Below are positions 28,720 through 36,893 of a stretch of 64,000 bases of DNA, one piece after another (positions within the stretch are counted from its first letter, which is position 1; each line of letters opens with the position of its first letter). Source of the DNA: Candidatus Kosakonia sp. 282A-S69 (GTDB lineage: Bacteria; Pseudomonadota; Gammaproteobacteria; Enterobacterales; Enterobacteriaceae). The stretch covers positions 1,050,729-1,114,728 of the forward strand of contig NZ_JAROAU010000003.1 in the NCBI RefSeq assembly GCF_029433855.1, given 5' to 3'. A program made the position numbers and the translations under genes. The notes below the pieces were generated by a model, which worked only from the letters and a program-made list of their open reading frames with translations, made no database searches and was not told where the DNA came from.

Positions 28720-29072
28720 TACCGCTTTATCCGCAACCCTGTGCCGTCCGACACGGCGGCCGACGAATGAAATGAGAATGTCGGATTATGCTAGTACAAA
28801 CAATTTACAATTCCTATGGCGTGCGCTCATAAATTGACATCATAGTGTTATTAATTACTTAGTGAATGCTCAAAACGCGCCCGGTGCGTCATTTTTACCC
28901 ACCTTGCTGAGAAAAAAAGCGTGTAGATTGGCGAAAAATGCCGCCATTTTTGCTTATCGCCCTGACTGGCGCTTTCGACTGGTATCGCGGCGGTGAAATC
29001 CCTATAATTGCCGCGTTTGACGCTACGGCGTCTTCCTTCCTTTACATCCAGGTTAATCAGGTCCCTAAATTT
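28720..29072. other. Divergent dgcE-udk intergenic region
   Basis: About 350 bases without a gene, serving as the promoter region for dgcE (left) and udk (right). It holds a small inverted repeat, GCCGT (28743-28747) with ACGGC (28753-28757), in the dgcE leader, then AT-rich DNA around 28780-28870 and a consensus -10 near 29003. I see no coding potential beyond an N-terminal open extension of udk. Confidence 0.6.
29003..29008 (+). promoter_or_regulatory. -10 element of the udk promoter
   Basis: TATAAT, a perfect sigma-70 -10, lies 64 bases before the udk ATG. The best -35 at 17-base spacing is weak (TGGTAT at 28980-28985). Confidence 0.45.
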
Positions 29073-29714
29073 ATGACTGATCAGTCACATCAGTGCGTCA
29101 TCATCGGCATCGCCGGCGCATCTGCTTCAGGTAAAAGTCTTATTGCCAGTACGCTTTACCGCGAGTTGCGCGAGCAGGTGGGTGATGAACACATTGGCGT
29201 TATTCCCGAAGACAGCTACTACAAAGATCAAAGCCATCTGTCGATGGAAGAGCGTGTAAAAACCAACTATGACCATCCAAGCGCGATGGATCACAGTCTG
29301 TTATTCCAGCACCTTCAGTCGCTTAAGCGCGGCGAATCCATTGAGTTACCGGTCTACAGCTATGTTGAACATACCCGCACTGCGGAGACCATTCGTATCG
29401 AAGCCAAAAAAGTCATCATTCTGGAAGGGATCCTGCTGCTGACCGACTCTCGCCTGCGCGATGAGATGAACTTCTCCATTTTTGTCGATACGCCGTTGGA
29501 TATCTGCCTGATGCGCCGCATCAAACGCGATGTGAATGAACGCGGGCGCTCGATGGATTCGGTAATGGCGCAGTACCAGAAAACCGTACGTCCGATGTTC
29601 CTGCAGTTTATTGAACCCTCCAAGCAGTATGCCGATATCATCGTGCCGCGCGGCGGCAAGAACCGTATCGCAATCGACATCCTGAAAGCCAAAATCAGCC
29701 AATTTTTTGAATAA
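29073..29714 (+). CDS. udk: Uridine kinase Udk
   Basis: A 213-residue kinase that phosphorylates uridine and cytidine in pyrimidine salvage. The P-loop [11 protein letters not shown] lies near residues 12-22 and the lid/substrate segment includes YEHTRT-type residues in [15 protein letters not shown]. The ATG at 29073 gives [12 protein letters not shown], exactly the E. coli start; the frame is open upstream to 28938, but that extension crosses the promoter. It is the first of three co-directional genes (udk, dcd, asmA) as in E. coli. Confidence 0.97.
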   Translation: MTDQSHQCVIIGIAGASASGKSLIASTLYRELREQVGDEHIGVIPEDSYYKDQSHLSMEERVKTNYDHPSAMDHSLLFQHLQSLKRGESIELPVYSYVEHTRTAETIRIEAKKVIILEGILLLTDSRLRDEMNFSIFVDTPLDICLMRRIKRDVNERGRSMDSVMAQYQKTVRPMFLQFIEPSKQYADIIVPRGGKNRIAIDILKAKISQFFE

Positions 29715-29799
29715 TACATGTTAGGCTGTCAAACTCAGTGTTAACTACCCGTCCCCTGAGGCTTTTTCAGGGGCGTGTCGCACCAAAGGAGAATGTGCT

Positions 29800-30381
29800 A
29801 TGCGTCTTTGTGACCGCGATATCGAAGCCTGGATGAATGAGGGCCGACTCGCAATTAACCCGCGTCCGCCGGTAGAACGAATTAATGGCGCGACCGTGGA
29901 TGTCCGTCTGGGCAACAAATTCCGCACATTCAGTGGTCATACCGCAGCTTTTATCGATCTGAGTGGGCCGAAACAGGAAGTAAGCGCCGCCCTCGATCGG
30001 GTGATGAGCGATGAGATTGTCCTCGCCGATGGCGAAGCCTTTTTCCTCCATCCGGGCGAACTGGCGCTGGCGGTGACCTATGAGTCCGTCACACTGCCGG
30101 CGGATCTGGTTGGCTGGCTTGATGGCCGCTCGTCGCTGGCGCGATTAGGTTTGATGGTGCACGTGACCGCGCACCGTATCGATCCCGGCTGGTCTGGCTG
30201 TATCGTGCTGGAGTTCTATAATTCAGGCAAACTGCCGCTGGCCCTGCGCCCCGGCATGCTGATCGGCGCGCTTAGCTTCGAACCGCTCTCCGGTCCGGCC
30301 GAGCGCCCTTACAACCGCCGCGAAGATGCGAAATATCGCGATCAGCAGGGCGCGGTTGCCAGCCGTATCGATAAAGACTGA
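29800..30381 (+). CDS. dcd: dCTP deaminase Dcd
   Basis: A 193-residue homotrimeric enzyme that deaminates dCTP to dUTP, the main source of dUMP for thymidylate synthesis in enterobacteria. The family motif [20 protein letters not shown] spans about residues 109-128, and the catalytic glutamate is in IVLEFYNSG near residue 138. The leader contains AAAGGAG as ribosome site. It lies 85 bases after udk, with a short GC-rich inverted repeat between them (CCTGAGGCTTTTTCAGG, 29756-29772). Confidence 0.97.
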   Translation: MRLCDRDIEAWMNEGRLAINPRPPVERINGATVDVRLGNKFRTFSGHTAAFIDLSGPKQEVSAALDRVMSDEIVLADGEAFFLHPGELALAVTYESVTLPADLVGWLDGRSSLARLGLMVHVTAHRIDPGWSGCIVLEFYNSGKLPLALRPGMLIGALSFEPLSGPAERPYNRREDAKYRDQQGAVASRIDKD

Positions 30382-30406
30382 GCAAGTTATCTCTGCAGAG
30401 GACGCC

Positions 30407-32257
30407 ATGAGAAGAGTGTTAACCACGCTGATGATTCTGTTGGTCGTGCTGGTTGCCGGCCTGTCAGCGTTGGTGTTGCTGGTCAACCCCAACGATTTCC
30501 GTGCTTATATGGTGCGTCAGGTTGAAGCGCGTAGCGGCTATCAGTTACAGCTTGAAGGCCCCCTGCGCTGGCACGTCTGGCCGCAGCTCAGCATTCTCTC
30601 AGGGCGCATGACCTTAACCGCGCCGGGTGCGCAGACGCCGGTAGTAAAAGCGGACAATATGCGCCTCGATGTCAATCTCCTGCCTCTGCTTTCCCATCAG
30701 CTGCATGTTAAGCAGGTCATGTTAAAAGGTGCGGTGATCCAGCTCACGCCGGATTCTCAGGCCGCAGTGGATAAAGACGCGCCGGTCGCGCCGCGTGAAA
30801 ATACCCTGCCGCAGGCTGAAGAGGATCGCGGCTGGTCCTGGGATATCGGCAGCCTGCAAATAGCGGACAGCGTGCTGGTGTTACAGCATGAGAACGATGA
30901 GCAGGTGGCGGTGCGCGATATCCGGCTGCAGATGGAACAGGATGAGCAGCACCAGGCGTCGCTGGAGTTCTCCGGGCGCATCAACCGTAATCAACGCGAT
31001 TTGACCCTTGCCGTGCGCGCGAATCTCGACGCGCACGACTATCCGCATCAACTCTCTGCAGTGGTGGATAGCGTCAAGTGGCAGCTGCGCGGCGGGGATG
31101 TGCCGTCCCAGGGTATCGAAGGCGAAGGTCAGCTGCAGGCACAGTGGCAGGGCGAACAGCAACGCCTGGCGCTGAGCGCGCTGAAGCTGCGCGCCAATGA
31201 CAGCGTCCTGACCGGCAATGGCAGCGTGACGTTCGGCACGCTGCCGGTCTGGGTGCTGGATCTGCAGTTCGATAATCTCAATCTCGATAATTTGTTGCCG
31301 CCGAAAAATAGCGTGACAGATAACAGCGCGCCGGATCAACAGGGGCAGGCGCAAAGCCGCCCGCCGCGTCCGGTGATCGCCAACAGTGCCGATGTGCCGC
31401 ACTTTGACGGCCTGCGTGATTTCACCGCCCAGGTAGCGATCACTGCAAAAGCCGTGCGCTGGCGCGGGATGCAGTTTGCCGATGTCAGCGGGCAGTTCAA
31501 CAATAATGCCGGCCTGCTCGCCATTCCAACCCTGCAAGGGAAGATGGGCGCCGGGCAGATCTTCTTGCCGGGCCAGCTTGATGTGCGCCGCGATGTCTCG
31601 CGGGCGGTGTTCCAGCCGCGCCTCGACAATGTCGAGATTGGCGACATTCTGAAAGCCTTTAATTATCCCATCGCGCTTACTGGCAGCCTGTCGATGGCGG
31701 GCGATTTTTCCGGCCCGAGCATTGATGCTGAGGAGTTCCGCCGTCTGTGGCAGGGCGAAGCGCATGTTGAGCTGAAAAATAGCCGCATGGAAGGGCTCAA
31801 CTTCCAGCAGCTGGTGCAGCAGGCTGTGTCGCGCAGCACGGATGTGCAGACGCAGGAGAAATATGACACGGCAACCCAGCTCGACAGCTTTAGCAGCGAT
31901 CTGGCGCTGAAAGCGGGGCAGATGACACTGAGCAATATGCAGGGCAGCTCACCGCTTATCTCCCTTACCGGCGAGGGCAAAATGGATCTGGTTAAGGAGC
32001 AGGCAGACACCCGCTTCAATATCCAGGTGCTGGGTGGCTGGCGAGGGGAGAGTGAGCTTATCGACTACCTCAAAACGACGCCGATCCCGCTGCGCGTATA
32101 TGGTCAGTGGCAGGCGCTCAACTACACTCTGCAGGTTGATCAGCTCCTGCGTAAGCATCTGCAGGATGAGGCGAAGCGCCGCCTGAGCGACTGGGCCGAG
32201 CGCAACAAGGATAAGCAGAGCAGCAAAGATGTGAAGAAGCTGCTCGATAAGATGTAA
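30407..32257 (+). CDS. asmA: Outer-membrane assembly protein AsmA
   Basis: A 616-residue AsmA-family protein anchored in the inner membrane by residues 6-26 (TTLMILLVVLVAGLSALVLL), with a long periplasmic beta-groove thought to carry phospholipid towards the outer membrane. The C-terminal AsmA domain (about 350-600) contains LKAFNYPIALTGSLSMAGDF and ends LLRKHLQDEAKRRLSDWAER. The ATG at 30407, preceded by AGAGGA, matches E. coli AsmA; the frame is open further into dcd, but that part is out of family. Confidence 0.96.
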   Translation: MRRVLTTLMILLVVLVAGLSALVLLVNPNDFRAYMVRQVEARSGYQLQLEGPLRWHVWPQLSILSGRMTLTAPGAQTPVVKADNMRLDVNLLPLLSHQLHVKQVMLKGAVIQLTPDSQAAVDKDAPVAPRENTLPQAEEDRGWSWDIGSLQIADSVLVLQHENDEQVAVRDIRLQMEQDEQHQASLEFSGRINRNQRDLTLAVRANLDAHDYPHQLSAVVDSVKWQLRGGDVPSQGIEGEGQLQAQWQGEQQRLALSALKLRANDSVLTGNGSVTFGTLPVWVLDLQFDNLNLDNLLPPKNSVTDNSAPDQQGQAQSRPPRPVIANSADVPHFDGLRDFTAQVAITAKAVRWRGMQFADVSGQFNNNAGLLAIPTLQGKMGAGQIFLPGQLDVRRDVSRAVFQPRLDNVEIGDILKAFNYPIALTGSLSMAGDFSGPSIDAEEFRRLWQGEAHVELKNSRMEGLNFQQLVQQAVSRSTDVQTQEKYDTATQLDSFSSDLALKAGQMTLSNMQGSSPLISLTGEGKMDLVKEQADTRFNIQVLGGWRGESELIDYLKTTPIPLRVYGQWQALNYTLQVDQLLRKHLQDEAKRRLSDWAERNKDKQSSKDVKKLLDKM

Positions 32258-32264
32258 GTGTGAT

Positions 32265-32289
32265 GCCATCGGGCAACAGGCCTGATGGC
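32265..32289 (+). terminator. Hairpin after asmA
   Basis: GCCATCGGGC (32265-32274) pairs with GCCTGATGGC (32280-32289) with one G-T pair and a five-base loop. There is no T run, so it may act as a transcript-stabilising or weak bidirectional terminator between the convergent asmA and Nudix genes. Confidence 0.5.
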
Positions 32290-32327
32290 GGCTTCGCCTT
32301 CTCAGACTTACGGGCTTTATGTGGATA

Positions 32328-32870
32328 TTAAAGGCGCCCCGCTAAGGCGAGGTGCTGGAGCAGCATAATGGTTTTGCCATCGGCAATCTCCACCACTTCA
32401 ATATCTTCCCCCTCCTCGGCCAGACCGCCGCCATTGCCGATGCGGCGGCTCTCATCATATTCGGCGATAAAAAAGTGCAGCTTTTCGCTGACCGAGCCGG
32501 GGCTCATCCAGGCTTCAAAGACCTTTTCGACCCGCTCTAAACGGTAGCCGGTCTCCTCTTCAGCCTCCTGTTTTATGCGCGTCTCCGCGTCCAGCTCATC
32601 CAGCAGCCCGGCGGCGGCTTCCAGCAAAAAACCGGCATGATCGTTCACAAACAGCGGTAAGCGAAACTGCCGGGTGAGGATCACGCTGCGTTTAGTGCGG
32701 TTATAGAGCAGGATGGTTGCGCCATTGCCGCGGTCATAGACTTCGCGGCTCTGCCGCTGCCATTCGCCGTCACGGCGGCGGAAATCGAAGGTGTACTTTG
32801 TCAGCTTTCCCCAGTCCTGCGACAGCGGAACCGCCTTAATAATACGTGCTTGTGCCTGTTCAGATTGCAT
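32328..32870 (-). CDS. NudK-like Nudix hydrolase (candidate GDP-mannose pyrophosphatase)
   Basis: A 180-residue Nudix protein most like E. coli NudK, which hydrolyses GDP-mannose to GMP and mannose 1-phosphate. Shared features are EVYDRGNGATILLYNRTKRS, then the Nudix box AGLLDELDAETRIKQEAEEE-TGY, with its glutamates in place (the first box Glu is Asp here), and AWMSPGSVSEKLHFFIAEY. The ATG at 32870 with AGGAG upstream is preferred over an open extension to 32927. E. coli K-12 has no gene here. Its position beside the GDP-mannose-consuming colanic acid locus is suggestive but unproven; ADP-ribose hydrolysis is an alternative. Confidence 0.82.
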   Translation of the reverse strand: MQSEQAQARIIKAVPLSQDWGKLTKYTFDFRRRDGEWQRQSREVYDRGNGATILLYNRTKRSVILTRQFRLPLFVNDHAGFLLEAAAGLLDELDAETRIKQEAEEETGYRLERVEKVFEAWMSPGSVSEKLHFFIAEYDESRRIGNGGGLAEEGEDIEVVEIADGKTIMLLQHLALAGRL

Positions 32871-33003
32871 AGATGCTCCTTTTTTGCCTGTGCAGGTATC
32901 ATATCGTGCAAATTCGTGCGTAAACAAGATTTTTCATGCAGCGGCGAGGCGCGCAATGGTGTCAGCCAGACTTGGCCGATTTAGCTCTCTGGAAGGGGAG
33001 GGG

Positions 33004-33023
33004 AAAACCGGGGCGTACCCCGG
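33004..33023 (-). terminator. Intrinsic terminator of yegH
   Basis: On the minus strand CCGGGG-TACG-CCCCGG forms a perfect six-pair stem (33023-33008) followed by TTTT. It lies just past the yegH stop codon. Confidence 0.85.
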
Positions 33024-33028
33024 CGGGT

Positions 33029-34612
33029 TTACACTTCGTAGTCTGAGGGAATGTCGCTTGCTACGGGGATCAGTTGCACTTTCTGCACCCGGTGGCTCTC
33101 AACATCCAGCGTTTTCAGGCGGAAATCGCCAATCGTGACCTCCTCGCCAGGGGCGGGAATACGCTGCAGATGCTCCATTAACAGCCCGGCAATCGTGTGG
33201 TAATCGCGTTTATCATTCAGCGGCAGCGGCACATACTGAATCAGATCTTCCAGCGGCATATGGCCGTTTGCGGTCCAGCTGCCATCACTGTTTTTCTGAA
33301 TATCATGGCGAGCGTCAATCTCTTCCACCTCGTTAGGCAGGTTACCGGCGATAGTCTCCATCACATCACTTAATGTCACCACTCCTTCAACCGAGCCGAA
33401 CTCATCGACCACAAAAGCGAAGTGGGTACGGGCATTGCGGAACTGCTCCAGCGCCTGCAACAGCGGCAGCCCTTCCGGGAAAACCAGCGGCTGGCGCACC
33501 AGCACACGCAGATCCAAGGGGTCGCCATGCAGGGACTGCTGCAAGAGATCGAGAATATGCACCACGCCGAGCAGCGACTCCTCCTGCTCGCCGCCGGTGA
33601 CCACGATGCGGGTATGCTGGTTCTTATCCAGCAGGGCGCGAACCTCGGCTTCCGGCGCATTGAGATCGATATGTTCGATATCGTGACGGGAGGTCATGAT
33701 GCTGCTCACCGTGCGTTGATTGAGGTTCAGTACGCGCTCAATCATTCGCCGCTCCTGCGGATTGAAAATCTGCGCATCGTCGCTGTCGCCCAGCATAGAG
33801 GCAGTTTGCGCATCCAGCTCCGCATCCTCTTTACGCCCGCTAAGCAGACGCATCACCGCTTCGGTGGTGCGCTGGCGCAGCGTGTGGTTGGCAAACAGGA
33901 AGCGGCGACGGTTAAAGATAGCGAGCTGATTGAGGGACTCAATCATCACCGAGAAGCCAATCGCCGCATAGAGATAGCCTTTCGGAATATGGAAACCAAA
34001 GCCTTCTGCCACCAGGCTAAAGCCAATCATCAGCAGGAAACTGAGGCAGAGGATCACAATTGTCGGGTGATTATTGACGAAGCGGGTGAGGGCTTTACTC
34101 GCCAACAGCATCAGCGAGATGGCGATAATAACGGCAGCCATCATCACCGCCAGATGGTCTACCATACCGACGGCGGTGATCACCGAGTCGAGAGAGAAGA
34201 CTGCGTCGAGCACCACGATCTGTGCAACCACCGCCCAGAACTTTGCCCCGCGCCGCTGGCTGGGGTTATCACTGTCTTTTCCCTCAAGCCGTTCGTTCAG
34301 CTCAACTGTCGCTTTAAACAGCAGGAACAGGCCGCCAAACAGCATGATGAGATCGCGGGCGCTAAAGCTTAAACCCCGCACGGTGAACAGCGGTTGCGTG
34401 AGTGTCACCAGCCACGAAATGGAGGCGAGCAGCACCAGGCGCATCAGCATAGCGAGAATTAAACCCGTCGCGCGCGCGCGGTCGCGCTCTGCGGGAGGTA
34501 ATTTTTCCGCCAGGATGGCGATAAAGACCAGGTTATCGATACCGAGCACTAACTCAATAACCACCAGTGTGATCAGCCCGGCCCAGATTGATGGATCAGC
34601 AATCCACTCCAT
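33029..34612 (-). CDS. yegH: TerC/CBS/CorC-domain membrane protein YegH
   Basis: A 527-residue inner-membrane protein, close to E. coli YegH. The N-terminal TerC-type membrane region (about 1-240) begins [20 protein letters not shown] and includes the acidic helix [20 protein letters not shown]. It is followed by two CBS domains (about 300-425, [40 protein letters not shown]) and a CorC/HlyC transporter-associated domain at the C-terminus. Related proteins handle metal ions, often manganese; the substrate of YegH is not settled. Confidence 0.94.
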   Translation of the reverse strand: MEWIADPSIWAGLITLVVIELVLGIDNLVFIAILAEKLPPAERDRARATGLILAMLMRLVLLASISWLVTLTQPLFTVRGLSFSARDLIMLFGGLFLLFKATVELNERLEGKDSDNPSQRRGAKFWAVVAQIVVLDAVFSLDSVITAVGMVDHLAVMMAAVIIAISLMLLASKALTRFVNNHPTIVILCLSFLLMIGFSLVAEGFGFHIPKGYLYAAIGFSVMIESLNQLAIFNRRRFLFANHTLRQRTTEAVMRLLSGRKEDAELDAQTASMLGDSDDAQIFNPQERRMIERVLNLNQRTVSSIMTSRHDIEHIDLNAPEAEVRALLDKNQHTRIVVTGGEQEESLLGVVHILDLLQQSLHGDPLDLRVLVRQPLVFPEGLPLLQALEQFRNARTHFAFVVDEFGSVEGVVTLSDVMETIAGNLPNEVEEIDARHDIQKNSDGSWTANGHMPLEDLIQYVPLPLNDKRDYHTIAGLLMEHLQRIPAPGEEVTIGDFRLKTLDVESHRVQKVQLIPVASDIPSDYEV

Positions 34613-34832
34613 TGTTAGCGTAAAACCTTATATAAGATGACACTTGTCACAAACAGATCATGGGTAACTTTCATGGCGAATGCAATGCCGCCTGCGATTA
34701 ATCTTATTTAATAAGATATTTAAGAGTTATTTAATTCCATTCCCTCACCGTGATTAAGTTTATTTATAACTATTTAAGATGCGAATTTAGGAACTATCGC
34801 ATGGGGCAGGCTGCATCCCCAAGTTGTCAATA

Positions 34833-34846
34833 TAAGTTAATTCCTA
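34833..34846 (+). promoter_or_regulatory. RcsAB-box candidate of the colanic acid promoter
   Basis: TAAGTTAATTCCTA matches 11 of 14 positions of the RcsAB consensus TAAGAATATTCCTA. Its right part, TTCCTAAA (34841-34848), is the exact inverted partner of TTTAGGAA at 34786-34793, so a second half-site may lie about 55 bases upstream. RcsA/RcsB activation of wza is well known in E. coli; use of this copy is inferred. Confidence 0.5.
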
Positions 34847-35083
34847 AAAGTGAGAAAACCTGACGTTAATATTATTCTTAAAAAAGCTTCAGTCGGGAGA
34901 TGCCGCCTTGCCTGCCTTTGCCTTAGCTGCAACAATTCCACCAGCATCTTTCAAATATACCTGCGATGTTAATTTCCACGTTGTTATTCGACGCGGAAAA
35001 GGATACCCGCCGTATTTAGCGCGCGCCACAGTGGGCGCCCTGACGAGGATGTAAAGGATGACTATCAACGATATATCGATGAT

Positions 35084-35121
35084 CAGTGCATTGGTAACTG
35101 GAAGCCAGGGGCGGTAGCATG
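35084..35121 (+). promoter_or_regulatory. JUMPstart with ops element upstream of wza
   Basis: A full JUMPstart sequence starts CAGTGCATTGGTAACTGGAA and ends with the ops core GGCGGTAGCAT at 35110-35120. The ops element in the non-template strand pauses RNA polymerase and recruits RfaH, which lets transcription run through the roughly 23-kb operon that follows. Confidence 0.93.
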
Positions 35122-35298
35122 CCTGTCGGCATGACTGCAGCCGGATTATTCTGTATTGTCATGGGGTTGGATAAATGCTTTTTAGGACTGATGCCAGTTA
35201 TATTCCTGGTGAATTAACTGCATTGTGATTCTGTGTACTGCTTGAGCGCTTATTTAAATCGCACAGGATAATTACTCTGCCATAGTGATAATTAATCA

Positions 35299-36441
35299 AT
35301 GATGAAATCTAAAATGAAATTGATGCCATTATTGGTGTCCATAAGCTTAATGAGTGGCTGCACCGTATTCCCGGGTAGCAATATGTCGACATCGGGAAAG
35401 GACGTGATTAAACAGCAGGATGCTGACTTTGATTTAGACAGTATGGTGAACGTTTATCCATTGACCCCGCGTCTGATTGAGCAACTGCGCCCGCGCGTAA
35501 ACGTTGCCCAGCCGAACATGTCGCTGGATCAAGAGATCTCCTCTTATGAATACCGCGTCGGCCCTGGTGATGTCCTGAGCGTCACTGTGTGGGATCACCC
35601 GGAATTAACCACCCCTGCCGGTCAGTATCGCAGCTCCAGCGATACCGGTAACTGGGTGCAGCCGGATGGCACCATGTTCTACCCCTATATCGGCAAAGTC
35701 CGCGTAGTGGGTAAGACCCTGGCCGAAATCCGTAGTGATATTACCAGCCGCTTAGCGACCTATATTGCCGACCCGCAGGTGGACGTTAATATCGCCGCGT
35801 TCCGCTCGCAAAAAGCCTATGTCTCCGGTCAGGTCAATAAATCAGGCCAGCAGGCGATCACCAACGTGCCGCTGACCGTGCTTGATGCGATCAACGCCGC
35901 TGGTGGTCTGACCGACCTTGCTGACTGGCGCAATGTCGTGCTGACCCACAAAGGCAAAGAGGAGCGTATTTCACTGCAGGCGCTGATGCAAAACGGCGAC
36001 CTCAGCCAGAACCGTCTCCTCTACCCTGGCGACATTCTGTTTGTTCCGCGCAATGACGATCTGAAAGTGTTCGTGATGGGCGAAGTGAAAAAACAGAGCA
36101 CCCTCAAAATGGACTTCAGCGGCATGACGCTGACCGAAGCGCTCGGCCAGGCTGAAGGTCTCGACCTGACCTCCTCTAACGCCAGCGGTATCTTCGTTAT
36201 CCGTCCAATCAAGGATGGCGAGGGCGGTCGCGGTAACAAGATTGCCAACATCTACCAGCTAGATATGTCGGATGCCACGTCACTGGTCATGGCCACTAAC
36301 TTCCGCCTCCAGCCTTACGACGTTGTCTATGTCACCACCGCACCGGTATCGCGTTGGAACCGTCTTATCAACCAGTTGCTGCCAACCATCAGTGGCGTTC
36401 GCTACATGACGGATACGGCCAAAGATATTCATACGTGGTAA
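35299..36441 (+). CDS. wza: Polysaccharide export lipoprotein Wza
   Basis: Octameric outer-membrane channel for colanic acid, 380 residues (E. coli 379). The signal peptide ends in the lipobox MSGC with the acylated Cys21. The polysaccharide-export domain ([20 protein letters not shown]) and SLBB domains follow, and the C-terminal amphipathic helix that forms the alpha-barrel pore is in [21 protein letters not shown] tandem Met start is kept as in E. coli. First gene of the operon. Confidence 0.97.
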   Translation: MMKSKMKLMPLLVSISLMSGCTVFPGSNMSTSGKDVIKQQDADFDLDSMVNVYPLTPRLIEQLRPRVNVAQPNMSLDQEISSYEYRVGPGDVLSVTVWDHPELTTPAGQYRSSSDTGNWVQPDGTMFYPYIGKVRVVGKTLAEIRSDITSRLATYIADPQVDVNIAAFRSQKAYVSGQVNKSGQQAITNVPLTVLDAINAAGGLTDLADWRNVVLTHKGKEERISLQALMQNGDLSQNRLLYPGDILFVPRNDDLKVFVMGEVKKQSTLKMDFSGMTLTEALGQAEGLDLTSSNASGIFVIRPIKDGEGGRGNKIANIYQLDMSDATSLVMATNFRLQPYDVVYVTTAPVSRWNRLINQLLPTISGVRYMTDTAKDIHTW

Positions 36442-36446
36442 CAGGC

Positions 36447-36893
36447 ATGTTCAACAAAATTCTGGTGGTTTGCGTGGGGAACATTTGTCGTTCCCCAACG
36501 GCGGAACGGCTTCTGAAAAAATACTACCCCGGACTTACGGTTGAGTCTGCCGGGTTGGGCGCACTGGTCGGGCATGGCGCAGATGCCAACGCCACGGCCG
36601 TGGCGGCAGATAACCAACTCTCACTGGATGGGCACGTCGCACGCCAGATTTCAGGGAAATTGTGTCGTGAATTCGATCTGATTCTGGTTATGGAGAAGCG
36701 ACACATCTCCCGCCTGTGCGAACTTACTCCGGAGATGCGCGGAAAGGTCATGTTGTTTGGCCACTGGGATAACGAACGGGAGATCCCCGATCCGTATCGC
36801 AAAAGTCGTGAAGCTTTTGAAGCCGTTTACACCTTACTTGACCAGTCTGCCCGCCTTTGGGCGCAGGCATTGCAAGCTCAGCAGGGAAAATAA
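36447..36893 (+). CDS. wzb: Low-molecular-weight protein-tyrosine phosphatase Wzb
   Basis: A 148-residue phosphatase that dephosphorylates the tyrosine kinase Wzc, resetting its assembly cycle. The catalytic loop is CVGNICRSPTAE with nucleophile Cys9 and Arg15, and the general acid Asp lies in IPDPYRKS near residue 115. The ATG at 36447 (five bases after the wza stop) gives the family start MFNKILVVC; the longer frame reads back into wza. It overlaps wzc by one base (TAATG). Confidence 0.97.
   Translation: MFNKILVVCVGNICRSPTAERLLKKYYPGLTVESAGLGALVGHGADANATAVAADNQLSLDGHVARQISGKLCREFDLILVMEKRHISRLCELTPEMRGKVMLFGHWDNEREIPDPYRKSREAFEAVYTLLDQSARLWAQALQAQQGK

Larger units (their letters stand above)
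34613..35298. other. Long regulatory leader between yegH and wza
   Basis: This 686-base gene-free stretch is AT-rich on the left and holds the control region of the colanic acid operon: an RcsAB-box candidate near 34833, an inverted repeat around it, a GC-rich hairpin (GCGCC 35023-35027 with GGCGC 35034-35038) and the JUMPstart/ops element at 35084-35121. About 180 bases of untranslated leader follow before wza. No open frame of interest was seen. Confidence 0.75.

Noticed and set aside
28938-29072. N-terminal extension of udk
   Set aside because: The extension crosses a consensus -10 element, and the ATG at 29073 matches the known Udk start exactly.
33422-34372. Plus-strand open frame of 316 codons opposite yegH
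   Set aside because: Shadow frame; His- and Gln-rich with no domain.
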